Assembly: GCA_030583925.1 (NCBI GenBank)
Contig: CP129482.1
Span: 3,884,001-3,948,000, forward strand
Length of the DNA stretch: 64,000 nt
DNA from: Anaerolineales bacterium
GTDB taxonomy: Bacteria; Chloroflexota; Anaerolineae; Anaerolineales; Villigracilaceae
Reading direction: 5' to 3'
Below the pieces are notes generated by a model. That model did no database searches. It was not told the origin of the DNA and was given only the letters and a program-made list of their open reading frames with translations. This document shows, piece after piece, positions 17,987-25,814 of the stretch. How positions within the stretch are numbered: the stretch's first letter is position 1; every line of letters begins with the position of its first letter. The position numbers were made by a program, and so were the translations under genes.

Positions 17987-18658
17987 CTAATTTGGATTTT
18001 GCACGAAGATGGTGTTCGGAAAACCCAGCGCGGCGAAGAACTTAAATAAATATGCCTCGGCGTTGATCTGCGCCTGATCGAGGATGCCGTCCTCAAGCGC
18101 GGCTTTGAGAATTTCCTCTTCCGCCTTTTGTCTCACCAATGTTTCGAGGTTCGGGTCGGGCTTGGTGAGCAACCCCGTATCGCGATCATACACGTAGGAT
18201 TTTTCGTTATCGAGGGTCGCGATAAAAATTTCGGCTGGAGGCAGTTGCACGGTGAGCACGCCGTTTTCGAAACGCATATTTTCGGGCGCTAGTTTTTCCA
18301 TATCAATCCCCGCGATAACTGTGCCGTGTCCGACAAAAAGAATCTTGTCTCCAAAGAAAGTAGCAAATGTTCCGCCGCCGGTTTCGCCGGTGATCACCTT
18401 CTCCACGCTGTATTGGATCGTCTCGAGCCGCGCCAGCGCGCGGATCTCGTTGATGTAGGTGATCGGGTCGGGAATGATGGTCGGCGTTGGGTTGAGCAGG
18501 TTCGCCATTTGCGTTTGCAGAGCCTGATTCGCCTGGTTCACCTGCTGGAACGGAGCGGTCGCGGCTTGCGAGGCATCCCGCACGGTCTGCACAATAAAAT
18601 ATGCGGCGATCCCGATCACCACGAGAATCAAAATGGAGAGCAAGTTATTGTTCTTCAT
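17987..18658 (-). CDS. DUF4230-type membrane-anchored protein
   Basis: 223 residues from the second ATG (18658). One N-terminal membrane helix (LLSILILVVIGIAAYFIV) is followed by a coiled region rich in Q and A, then an extracytoplasmic domain with DUF4230-like strands (YSVEKVITGETGGG, ILFVGHGTVIAGIDM, VQLPPAEIF). Function of the family is unknown. TATAAT on the minus strand (18670-18665) is followed at once by ATGGGCATG, so translation probably starts leaderless at the second ATG. Confidence 0.8.
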   Translation of the reverse strand: MKNNNLLSILILVVIGIAAYFIVQTVRDASQAATAPFQQVNQANQALQTQMANLLNPTPTIIPDPITYINEIRALARLETIQYSVEKVITGETGGGTFATFFGDKILFVGHGTVIAGIDMEKLAPENMRFENGVLTVQLPPAEIFIATLDNEKSYVYDRDTGLLTKPDPNLETLVRQKAEEEILKAALEDGILDQAQINAEAYLFKFFAALGFPNTIFVQNPN

Positions 18659-18664
18659 GCCCAT

Positions 18665-18672
18665 ATTATAAT
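18665..18672. promoter_or_regulatory. Overlapping divergent -10 elements
   Basis: The palindrome-like ATTATAAT provides TATAAT on the plus strand (18667-18672) and TATAAT on the minus strand (18670-18665). The two genes diverge from here at 18688 and 18658 with at most about ten bases of leader each, so the two transcripts should compete for polymerase. Confidence 0.65.
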
Positions 18673-18687
18673 CTCTTATGAGAACGA

Positions 18688-19710
18688 ATGATTCGAAAAT
18701 CTCCCCGCCTAATTCTTTTTTTCACGATCTTGATCGCGCTAGGATGCAACCTGCCGCGCCTAGACCTGACGCCTCCCACGCAGACGCCAACTCCGGTCAC
18801 GCCGACGGGGACGATTTCCTCCTCCGCTTCCTCTCCGACGGTGGAGCTGGGTCGCGCTGAGAATCCGATCATCCTCGCCCTTCCGCCCGGTTCGGACGCG
18901 GCAAAAGTGGAGGCGGCAAACTTCATCGCCGCGCAGTTCACCGAACGGACCGGTTACGCGGTGGTCACGGTGATTCCCGATTCACAAGCCGCGCTCGTGG
19001 ACGCGTTCGCGCGCGGCAACGCTCACATCGCGTTGTTCGAACCGTATGCCTATCTGCTTTCACATCAGCAGGGATTTGCTAAAGCCGCCTTCGCGCTCGT
19101 GCAAGACGATAAAACTTTGTACGGTTCGCAATTCTTGGCGCGTCGCGAGGCGGGGGTCAGCGTACATTTCAACCCGATCTCCGAAACAAATATCATTGAC
19201 GACGCCGGCATCGCGTTGATGCAATTCAATAATAAGAAACCTTGCTGGACGGATAAATCGTCGGCTTCGGGCTATGTTGTGCCGCTAGGATACCTCAACG
19301 CGAACGGAGTCGTCACTCAGCCCGCCGCATTCGTGGAAGGACACCCAACCGTCGTCCGTTCGTTGTATGCCAGCGGAATTTGCGATTTCGGGGCGACGTA
19401 TGTTGACGCTAGAAAATTCCCATCGTTAGAAGATCAATTCCCCGACCTGATCGAACGCGTGGCGGTGATCTGGCGCATACCGGAGATCATCCCTTATCAG
19501 GTGTTCGCCTTTTCATCGGATATGCCTGCGCCAATGCGAGACCTGTTCGCGAACACTATGCTGGTCATCATGCAAATTGACCAAGGGCGCGCCGCTCTCG
19601 AAACCGTCTACGGGATCAAAGAACTATCGCCGGTGAACGACGCGTACTATGACCAGTTCCGCCGGTACGTGGAAGCGTCGGGAGTGAGCCTTACTGACCT
19701 CATCAAATAA
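18688..19710 (+). CDS. PhnD-like substrate-binding lipoprotein
   Basis: 340 residues. A lipoprotein signal ends in LIALGC (C20), followed by a Thr/Pro-rich linker. The rest resembles the periplasmic binding proteins for phosphate, phosphite or phosphonate (PhnD/PtxB): AQFTERTGYAV, IALFEPYAYLL, a late SASGYVVP ligand loop and AFSSDMPAPMRDLF. No ABC permease or ATPase gene is nearby, so it either works with a distant transporter or serves as a sensor. Ligand unknown. Confidence 0.85.
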   Translation: MIRKSPRLILFFTILIALGCNLPRLDLTPPTQTPTPVTPTGTISSSASSPTVELGRAENPIILALPPGSDAAKVEAANFIAAQFTERTGYAVVTVIPDSQAALVDAFARGNAHIALFEPYAYLLSHQQGFAKAAFALVQDDKTLYGSQFLARREAGVSVHFNPISETNIIDDAGIALMQFNNKKPCWTDKSSASGYVVPLGYLNANGVVTQPAAFVEGHPTVVRSLYASGICDFGATYVDARKFPSLEDQFPDLIERVAVIWRIPEIIPYQVFAFSSDMPAPMRDLFANTMLVIMQIDQGRAALETVYGIKELSPVNDAYYDQFRRYVEASGVSLTDLIK

Positions 19711-19738
19711 AAAAGAGCCATGCGTTTCGGCATGGCTC
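19707..19738 (-). terminator. flp: Terminator of the first Flp pilin gene
   Basis: A 9 bp perfect stem (19715-19723 with 19730-19738) and 6-base loop is followed on the minus strand by a run of T residues opposite 19714-19708. It lies 18 bases past the stop of the pilin gene and also lies at the end of the convergent PhnD-like gene. Confidence 0.85.
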
Positions 19739-19756
19739 TCGCTGATTTGACCCCGT

Positions 19757-19906
19757 CTACGGCAAGGAATTATTGATCGAGCTAAAGGTATTACCGGTCT
19801 TCGGACCAAACAACCGTACGACAACGATCACCAGGATAGCGACAAGCGCGATGATGATCGCGTATTCCACAAGCCCCTGTCCCTTCTCTGCAGGCGCAAA
19901 TAACAT
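19757..19906 (-). CDS. flp: Flp/Fap-type IVb pilin, copy 1
   Basis: 49 residues. MLFAPAEKGQGLVEYAIIIA carries the class IVb pilin processing site: cleavage after KG leaves Q-G-L-V-E-Y, with the glutamate at position 5 of the mature protein. A hydrophobic helix (AIIIALVAILVIVVVRL) and a short polar tail follow. The GAAAGGA ribosome site 10 bases upstream fixes the start. No Tad secretion genes are in the window. Almost identical to copy 2. Confidence 0.93.
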   Translation of the reverse strand: MLFAPAEKGQGLVEYAIIIALVAILVIVVVRLFGPKTGNTFSSINNSLP

Positions 19907-19999
19907 GAGAACAGTCCTTTCGAATAAGTGGCGGCAATGATACGCCTGAGTTCCTCCTCAGAGCGTTTCAAAAGAGACGAATTTACCCGCAGATGGTTA

Positions 20000-20031
20000 C
20001 AAAAAAACCCCGCCAAATTGGCGGGGTTTTT
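20000..20031 (-). terminator. flp: Terminator of the second Flp pilin gene
   Basis: CCCCGCCAA (20008-20016) pairs with TTGGCGGGG (20018-20026), flanked by A7 and T5, so it can work on both strands. It separates the two pilin genes into single-gene units. Confidence 0.92.
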
Positions 20032-20049
20032 GTTACACTCTTTTGCCGA

Positions 20050-20199
20050 TTAGGGCAGGGAGCTGTTGATCGTGCTGAATGTGTTGCCGACTTTGGGTCC
20101 GAGCAAGCGCATAACAGCGATCACGACGATGGCGACGAGCGCGAGGATGATCGCGTACTCGACGAGGCCTTGGCCTTTTTCTTTAGGTGCAAACAACAT
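20050..20199 (-). CDS. flp: Flp/Fap-type IVb pilin, copy 2
   Basis: 49 residues from the ATG at 20199, behind AAAGGA. MLFAPKEKGQGLVEYAIILA has the same G|Q cleavage motif and E5 as copy 1. About 40 of 49 residues agree with copy 1, so this is a recent tandem duplication. It should be a structural subunit of a Tad pilus. Its own promoter (20258-20285) and terminator (20000-20031) make it independent of copy 1. Confidence 0.94.
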   Translation of the reverse strand: MLFAPKEKGQGLVEYAIILALVAIVVIAVMRLLGPKVGNTFSTINSSLP

Positions 20200-20257
20200 G
20201 GGAACATTCCTTTCTGAATAAAATTTTGTTCGAGGCACACCCTGCGAACTGTTTTAG

Positions 20258-20285
20258 AGTATATCCACTTCTCTAAAAAATTCAA
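20258..20285 (-). promoter_or_regulatory. flp: Promoter of the second Flp pilin gene
   Basis: On the minus strand TTGAAT (20285-20280) and TATACT (20263-20258) with a 16-base spacer, about 60 bases before the start codon. An inverted repeat GTTACAC/GTGTAAC (20296-20302, 20329-20335) lies just upstream of the -35 box, the usual place for an activator site. Confidence 0.65.
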
Positions 20286-20455
20286 GGCTTTTAAAGTTAC
20301 ACTGCGTTTACAGGTTTGTTAATCACTGGTGTAACCTTTTCAAATTATTCCTGTCCTCAACTGGGCAATTTATAACATGAAGAAAAAATAAGGATGCGTT
20401 TTGCGCTTTGATTCCAAAGGGTATACTGCATTTGCTGAGAGATTATGACAAAACC

Positions 20456-21109
20456 ATGCGAAAACGATTCCTACACTTCCTGCGCCGGGCGTTTCTCACG
20501 CTTGGGATCCTCGGCTTGCTCGGCGTAACCCTGCCGCGCATCGTCACCTCGGTCTACTCGATCAACCGCATCTACCAAGCGGAGGACGCTCCACAGAAAC
20601 GGCTGGCGATCGTGTTCGGCGCCGGTCTGCGCCGGGATGGGACTCCCACAACGATCCTACGCGACCGGGTGGATACCGCCGCCGACCTATACTTCACCGG
20701 CAAAGTTGAAAAGTTGCTGATGAGCGGCGATAACCGCTATTTGGACTACAACGAGCCCGAATCCATGCGGCAGTATGCCCTCTCGCTGGGCGTGCCGGAT
20801 GAGGCGATCGCCCTCGATTACGCCGGACGCCGCACCTACGATACCTGTTACCGGGCAAAGGAGATCTTCCAAGCAGACGATGTACTGCTCGTCACTCAGA
20901 AGTTCCACCTGCCGCGGGCGCTCTACCTGTGCAACGCGCTCGGCTTGACGGCGGACGGCGTGGAGGCGAATACCCGCCGATATTGGAGTCGTTCGCTTTT
21001 CATCTGGAACACGCGTGAACTGCTTGCCACCACAGGCGCATTTCTGGACCTGTATGTGACCTTTCCGCAACCCGTGCTGGGCGAGCCGAATCCCTTGTTT
21101 GTCGAGTGA
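20456..21109 (+). CDS. SanA/YdcF-family (DUF218) membrane protein
   Basis: 217 residues from the ATG at 20456. An N-terminal signal anchor (FLTLGILGLLGVTLPRIV) is followed by a DUF218 domain: AIVFGAGLRRDGTPT, LLMSGDNRYLDYNEPESM, LDYAGRRTYDTCYRA and LLVTQKFHLPRALYL. This matches SanA-like proteins linked to envelope barrier function. A possible TATACT at 20422-20427 precedes it. An alternative TTG at 20408 would add 16 residues. Confidence 0.9.
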   Translation: MRKRFLHFLRRAFLTLGILGLLGVTLPRIVTSVYSINRIYQAEDAPQKRLAIVFGAGLRRDGTPTTILRDRVDTAADLYFTGKVEKLLMSGDNRYLDYNEPESMRQYALSLGVPDEAIALDYAGRRTYDTCYRAKEIFQADDVLLVTQKFHLPRALYLCNALGLTADGVEANTRRYWSRSLFIWNTRELLATTGAFLDLYVTFPQPVLGEPNPLFVE

Positions 21110-21149
21110 AATAGGAGAGTGACTAAAAGGCTGGGCTAAACCTTTTTTT

Positions 21150-21205
21150 GCCACAGAAATTACCGAGATTTTGAGAAAAAACTCTGAGTTCTCTGTGGCT
21201 TAGCC
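21150..21205. repeat. Dispersed GCCACAGA/TCTGTGGC palindrome
   Basis: Outer arms GCCACAGA and TCTGTGGC with a partial inner symmetry (GAGAAAAAACTC). Same family as 21968-22028 and 45413-45487. It sits between the SanA-like gene and the candidate origin. Confidence 0.7.
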
Positions 21206-21212
21206 AAAGCCT

Positions 21213-21665
21213 CCCATATTTGGGGGAATCAGCCGAATCCTGCCGCCTGTCCAGACATCCTTTTTGTGGATAAGTCGCGATTATTTGTGGATAACTGGCA
21301 TCGTTTGTGGAGAAGTAGGTTAGTGGAGTGAGCCGAGGCTGAAAAGCCCCCCCCATATATGGGCGTCGGCGCGGGGAGTCTTCCAAGATGTGGATTGTGT
21401 GAGAATTTGACCTTTTCTGTGGATAGACTGTGGATGGATTCATCCCGATTCTTTCCACAGGGAGAGTTGGTTCAGGTGACTGGATTCAGCCGCACATCCG
21501 GGCAGAGGCGTGGAGGGGCATCCCATATCTGCGGGTGAATCCGCTTCGTCCACACTGTCCACAACCCCTACTACTATTACGAATCTCATCTTATCTTTAA
21601 TAAAATGCTTGAATCTGATACATAAATCTTGTACAATCATCCATACATATCAGCCCCTCTTTATA
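21213..21665. other. Candidate replication origin: DnaA-box cluster and AT-rich segment
   Basis: Two perfect DnaA boxes (TGTGGATAA at 21265-21273 and 21286-21294) lie 21 bp apart. A one-mismatch box is 20 bp further (21306-21314), and TGTGGATAG is at 21418-21426 with TGTGGATGG 11 bp later (21429-21437). Weaker boxes in the opposite sense are at 21451-21459, 21546-21554 and 21555-21563. Spacing follows helical turns. Three CCCATAT-centred near-palindromes (21213-21224, 21352-21363, 21522-21535) are interleaved. An AT-rich stretch (about 21568-21660) follows, suited to be the unwinding element. No gene is seen between 21110 and 21680. A DnaA-titrating locus is the main alternative. Confidence 0.65.
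21609..21637 (+). promoter_or_regulatory. spoVS: Promoter of spoVS
   Basis: TTGAAT (21609-21614) and TACAAT (21632-21637) separated by 17 bases. The predicted start of transcription near 21644 leaves a leader of about 37 bases. The promoter lies inside the AT-rich part of the candidate origin. Confidence 0.75.
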
Positions 21666-21680
21666 GTTGGGAGGTCCATC

Positions 21681-21941
21681 ATGGATGTGATCAAGGTCTC
21701 AGCCAACTCCCGTACCTCTGCCGTTGCCGGGGCAATTGCAGGCGTCGTCCGTGAACACAAACGGGCGGAAGTGCAGGCGATCGGTGCCGGAGCGGTGAAC
21801 CAGACGGTGAAGGCGCTTGTGCTGGCAACTGGATATTTGAAGAACGACGATATCCACGTGGTCTGTGTGCCGGAGTTCGCGGATGTGACGATTGACGATA
21901 AAGTCCGCACCGCGATCAAGTTTGTCGTCGAGCCGCGCTAA
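21681..21941 (+). CDS. spoVS: SpoVS-family protein
   Basis: 86 residues, the normal length of the family, almost end to end like stage V sporulation protein S (MDVIKVSANSRTSAVAGAIA, IGAGAVNQTVKAL, IDDKVRTAIKFVVEP). It folds like an Alba-type nucleic-acid-binding dimer. A GGGAGG ribosome site stands 6 bases before the ATG. Chloroflexota and Thermus/Deinococcus carry the gene without forming spores, so a chromosome or RNA-binding role is likely. Its position beside the DnaA-box cluster fits that idea (inference). Confidence 0.95.
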   Translation: MDVIKVSANSRTSAVAGAIAGVVREHKRAEVQAIGAGAVNQTVKALVLATGYLKNDDIHVVCVPEFADVTIDDKVRTAIKFVVEPR

Positions 21942-21967
21942 GGGGAGTGGCGAATGTAGTGAGTCAA

Positions 21968-22028
21968 GCCACAGAGCGCACAGAGTTTTTGAGTTTTTTC
22001 TCAAAGGACTCAGTGATCTCTGTGGCAA
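21968..22028. repeat. Dispersed GCCACAGAG/CTCTGTGGC palindrome
   Basis: Outer arms GCCACAGAG and CTCTGTGGC with inner partial symmetry (GAGTTTTTTCTC). Starts about 27 bases after the spoVS stop. The rest of the gap to 22152 contains a TATAAT at about 22101-22106, probably part of the promoter of the next gene. Confidence 0.75.
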
Positions 22029-22151
22029 GGAAAGAATTTTACCCACTTGTTTCGCCGCTTCCGCGCCAAGGGATGTATCTTTTGTTTGCAGAAGGGTGGT
22101 TTATAATGTCGGAGTGCGTACCGTTTCGCATCTCGCAGGCGTCTTGTCACC

Positions 22152-24134
22152 ATGAATCATTCGAGAAGTTTCTGGCGTAATTTTCTTTTTCTCACGCTGA
22201 TCGCCGCGCTGTGCAGCGCGCTGGCTATGCCGTTATTTGCGCCGGTTCGGGCGGCGCCAGTTCAGGCAAATGCACTAGATGTGGTTATCAATGAAGTTGC
22301 TTGGGGAGGAACAGCAGCGTCTACCAGTGATGAATGGCTTGAATTGTATAATAATACATCAACCGATATTGATTTATCGAATTGGACAATTGTAACATCC
22401 GATGGAATGCCGACAACTATAATAATTCCTTCCGGAAGTATCATCCCGGGTAATGGGTATTTTTTATTGGAACGCACTGAAGCAACTGTTAACAATATTA
22501 CAGCTGATTATGTTTATGGTGGTTCAAATTTTGGGAATGGCGGTGAGACATTATCCCTTTTCGATGAATTAAGTAACCTTATTGACACGGTAAACATGGA
22601 TGGGGGATCTTGGCCTAGTGGAAGTGGTTCTCCAACCTTTGCAAGTATGGAACGCAGAAATAGTTTAACTGCCGATGACGACTCGAATTGGGTTTCGAAT
22701 GACAATATTACTGTTAATGGACTGGATGCAAACAATAACCCGCTTCGCGGGACGCCAAAACAGGTAAATTCAGCCACTCTTGCATTAACCCCATCGCCTA
22801 CATCTACAGAAACTATAACCTCAACCATAACAAATACAGCCGCTGTGACTGCTACCTCAACCCGAACCACTACGCCTACAATTACTCAAACTTCCCTTCC
22901 GACATTGGAAGTTTTGATCAACGAAGTTGCCTGGGCAGGAACTGCCGCATCCACAAGCGATGAATGGATCGAGCTATATAATCCCGGTCCCTTCGATATT
23001 GATTTTTCAGTTGGTTCTGGTTGGGTATTACAAGCCGCTGATGGCACACCGACGATCAACCTTACAGGCGTTATCCCCGCTGGTGGGTATTACCTTCTCG
23101 AAAGGACAGATGATTTTACAGTTTCGGATATTGTTGCAGATCAAATTTATTCGGGCGATTTGGGAAATTCGAATGAAATATTGTATTTATTTGATTCATC
23201 CGGTCTGTTAATTGATACTGCCAATTCGAACGGCGGAGCTTGGCCCGCAGGGAGTACATCCACGTTTGGAACGATGGAGCGGCGAGGCGTTATAGCCGAT
23301 AACGACACTGCATGGATCACAAATACGGGCGTAGTTCAAAATGGTTTGGATGCAAATGGCAATCCTCTTAGGGGAACCCCAAAGAATTTAAACTGGGCAA
23401 CCACAGTGACAGCGACTCCATCTGCTACCTCCACTCCCTCGCGCACTCCCACTCCCACTCGTACCTCTACAAGGACACTCACCCCCTCGCGTACCCCAAC
23501 CAGCGCCCCCGCGCAGCTGATCGCCATCAACGAATTCGTCCCGCGCCCGGGCCGCGATTGGAACAACGACGGTCTCATCAACAGCGGCGACGAATTCATC
23601 GAGGTTATCAACCACGGCACGATCAGCGTCAACCTGAGCGGGTGGACGCTCGACGATGAGGCGAATACTGGCTCCAAACCGTTTGTCCTGCCGTCGCGCG
23701 TCATTCAGCCCGGCGAGCGGATCGTTTTCTACGGAAGCCAAACCGGTCTCCTGCTCAGCGACGGCGGCGACGGAGTCCGCTTGCTGAAACCGAACGGCTC
23801 GTTGATTGACGCCTACAATTACAAGGTGGTGAATTATCCCGACCAATCCTTCTGCCGCCTGCCGGACAATGGCGGCTTGGATAGTTGGAACACCAACTGT
23901 TACCCCACGCCGGGACTGAGCAACTCGCTGGGGAGCGGTCCCGGCTCTTCCTCCTCAGGGACAGTTGATGCGCTCTGCCCCATCGCGGATACGCTTCCGC
24001 AGGAATTCTATCTCGCGGAATGTAACCCGTTCGGGAATAATATTTGGAGTCGCTTCTATTGGGATAACACCGGTTGGTACGGGGAAATGAATCTGCCAAA
24101 CATAAACGACAAATGGGATGTGTTTGCGGATTGA
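22152..24134 (+). CDS. Secreted protein with three lamin-tail domains
   Basis: 660 residues. A signal peptide (about 1-34, with FLFLTLIAALCSALA) is followed by three lamin-tail (LTD) beta-sandwich domains beginning near 43, 256 and 453, each with an INEV/INEF start, and joined by Ser/Thr/Pro linkers (TRTTTPTITQT, RTPTPTRTSTRT). The first two repeats share VAWxGTAASTSDEWxELYN. The C-terminus has two cysteine-containing segments. LTD domains outside eukaryotes are found on cell-surface and secreted nuclease-associated proteins. Codon use is AT-rich in repeats 1-2 and GC-rich in repeat 3. Confidence 0.93.
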   Translation: MNHSRSFWRNFLFLTLIAALCSALAMPLFAPVRAAPVQANALDVVINEVAWGGTAASTSDEWLELYNNTSTDIDLSNWTIVTSDGMPTTIIIPSGSIIPGNGYFLLERTEATVNNITADYVYGGSNFGNGGETLSLFDELSNLIDTVNMDGGSWPSGSGSPTFASMERRNSLTADDDSNWVSNDNITVNGLDANNNPLRGTPKQVNSATLALTPSPTSTETITSTITNTAAVTATSTRTTTPTITQTSLPTLEVLINEVAWAGTAASTSDEWIELYNPGPFDIDFSVGSGWVLQAADGTPTINLTGVIPAGGYYLLERTDDFTVSDIVADQIYSGDLGNSNEILYLFDSSGLLIDTANSNGGAWPAGSTSTFGTMERRGVIADNDTAWITNTGVVQNGLDANGNPLRGTPKNLNWATTVTATPSATSTPSRTPTPTRTSTRTLTPSRTPTSAPAQLIAINEFVPRPGRDWNNDGLINSGDEFIEVINHGTISVNLSGWTLDDEANTGSKPFVLPSRVIQPGERIVFYGSQTGLLLSDGGDGVRLLKPNGSLIDAYNYKVVNYPDQSFCRLPDNGGLDSWNTNCYPTPGLSNSLGSGPGSSSSGTVDALCPIADTLPQEFYLAECNPFGNNIWSRFYWDNTGWYGEMNLPNINDKWDVFAD

Positions 24135-24205
24135 AGCCAGCGCGTCGGGGACGCGGAATTTAAAAACAAATCAGTGAAAATCCGTGGCTAAGACTGTTAG
24201 TATTC

Positions 24206-24871
24206 CTAATCTTCCGCCGCGCGCGCCACTTCTTCCGGCTCGAACACCACTTCTTCTTTACCGGTCAATTTCTCATCCACTTTTTGGAGGATCAGCCGCA
24301 AATGTCCCGGATGCGAGACGAAATCCAGATCATCCGCCGGGACGGCTAGCACCGGGCAAAGCGTGAAGTTATCGATCCACGTTTCGTAGAGATTGTTCAA
24401 GCCCTGCAAATAATCGGACGGGATGGCGCGTTCGTAGTCGCGTCCGCGGTTCGAGATGCGGTTCAACAATGTGGGCGCCGAAGCCCGCAGATAGATGACC
24501 AGATCCGGGGGCGGGAGGAAGCGCATCATCGTCTCGTAGAGATCGCGGTACGTTTGATAATCCCGTTCTTGGATGTGTCCCTGCAAATACAGATTCTGCG
24601 CGAAGATCTCGGCATCTTCATAGACACTGCGGTCTTGCACGACCGATTCCGGATATTGCGAAAGTTTGTAGTGCGAGCGCAGGCGGTGTGTGAGGAAAAA
24701 CACCTGCGAATGGAACGCCCACGCGTTCATGTCCGAATAGAAATCGGCGAGATACGGGTTCTCGGTGACCGGCTCGTAGAACGGTTCCCAGCCTGTGCGC
24801 TCGCATAGCATTTGCACCAGTGTAGATTTCCCCACGCCGATATTCCCCGCGATCGCGACGAATTTTTTCAT
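24206..24871 (-). CDS. Deoxynucleoside kinase
   Basis: 221 residues. The ATG at 24871 is preceded by GGAGGG at ideal spacing. P-loop GNIGVGKST (9-17), the FFLTHRLRSH segment, QDRSVYEDAEIF and the arginine-rich lid NRGRDYER mark the dCK/dGK family. It phosphorylates deoxyribonucleosides (probably dA and/or dG) for the dNTP pool. Monocistronic; the 15-base TTG-initiated extension upstream is ignored. Confidence 0.93.
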   Translation of the reverse strand: MKKFVAIAGNIGVGKSTLVQMLCERTGWEPFYEPVTENPYLADFYSDMNAWAFHSQVFFLTHRLRSHYKLSQYPESVVQDRSVYEDAEIFAQNLYLQGHIQERDYQTYRDLYETMMRFLPPPDLVIYLRASAPTLLNRISNRGRDYERAIPSDYLQGLNNLYETWIDNFTLCPVLAVPADDLDFVSHPGHLRLILQKVDEKLTGKEEVVFEPEEVARAAED

Positions 24872-24922
24872 ATCTTCCCTCCGCAAAATTTAGGCGACCA
24901 TGTCTGGTCGCCCGTTTGATGA

Positions 24923-25732
24923 TTATTCTGGAAATTCTCCAGCAAGTTCCTTGTCTATCACATTTTGGAAGACGCTCAACGGCTGCGCTCCCACGATGGC
25001 AAGCCCGTTGACGAAAAACGTCGGCGTCGAACTTACGCCCAGATTAAGCGCAAAGTCGCTATCTGCCTGCACGGCTTGCCGGTACGTGCGATCGCTAACG
25101 CATTTCTCGAACTTCTCAACATCGAGTCCCAGCGTCGAGGCGTATTGCGAATAGACGCCGGCGCCCAGCGCTTCACTGCTGAACAACTTGTCGTGGAACG
25201 CCCAAAACTTGTTCTGCTCGTTCGCGCACATGGCGGCTTCAGCGGCGGCTTGCGCGTCGGGATGGATCGAAGTCAGCGGAAGATGGCGATATACCAAACG
25301 GATCTGATCCGGGTATGCCGCCAGCAGCGGTTCGTACACAGTTTGATGCCACTGCCGGCAATACGGGCATTGGAAATCGCTGAACTCGACGATCGTAATG
25401 GGCGCGTCTTTCGGTCCGATGGAGGGATAGCCCTTATCGGGAATATCGTAGCGGATGATCTGCGGTTCTTCCGCGACGGACGGCTGGTCCGCCGTAGTAG
25501 GGTTTCCTCCCGCCTTTGAAAAAACGTTCGTCCCCCAGATCAAGTAGCCGAGCAAAAGCCCGAAAGCAAAGGTCAACGCGCTGAGCGCGGCGAAGAAATG
25601 ACTGCGTTTGAAGGTGATCGTGCTTTCTTCTTGAATGGTCGGCTCGTTCGCCTGCTCAAAAGGCAAGGATTCAATGACCGGAGTGGCGGTTTTTCTTTTT
25701 CTGGTTGTTGTAACGTGTGGTTTTGTTGGCAT
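24923..25732 (-). CDS. Membrane-anchored DsbA-like thiol oxidoreductase
   Basis: 269 residues. A polar N-terminal tail (1-43), one membrane helix (46-68), then an extracytoplasmic DsbA-type domain with active site CPYC (C122/C125) and cis-Pro loop TPTFFVNG. Probably makes or shuffles disulfides outside the cell. The start at 25732 is favoured: TATAAT (25745-25740) ends 7 bases before it, so transcription would begin on the A of the ATG. The earlier ATG at 25741 overlaps the -10 box. Confidence 0.92.
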   Translation of the reverse strand: MPTKPHVTTTRKRKTATPVIESLPFEQANEPTIQEESTITFKRSHFFAALSALTFAFGLLLGYLIWGTNVFSKAGGNPTTADQPSVAEEPQIIRYDIPDKGYPSIGPKDAPITIVEFSDFQCPYCRQWHQTVYEPLLAAYPDQIRLVYRHLPLTSIHPDAQAAAEAAMCANEQNKFWAFHDKLFSSEALGAGVYSQYASTLGLDVEKFEKCVSDRTYRQAVQADSDFALNLGVSSTPTFFVNGLAIVGAQPLSVFQNVIDKELAGEFPE

Positions 25733-25739
25733 GGCGGGC

Positions 25740-25768
25740 ATTATAGTTCATGCCCGGTGATTTGTCAT
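25740..25768 (-). promoter_or_regulatory. Promoter giving a leaderless DsbA-like mRNA
   Basis: On the minus strand ATGACA (25768-25763) and TATAAT (25745-25740) with a 17-base spacer. The predicted first nucleotide is at or next to the A of the start codon at 25732. Confidence 0.7.
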
Positions 25769-25814
25769 TTGCGACTTTTGTACCGAAGAATCGTATTTGA
25801 GTCTGGAGGTCGAA

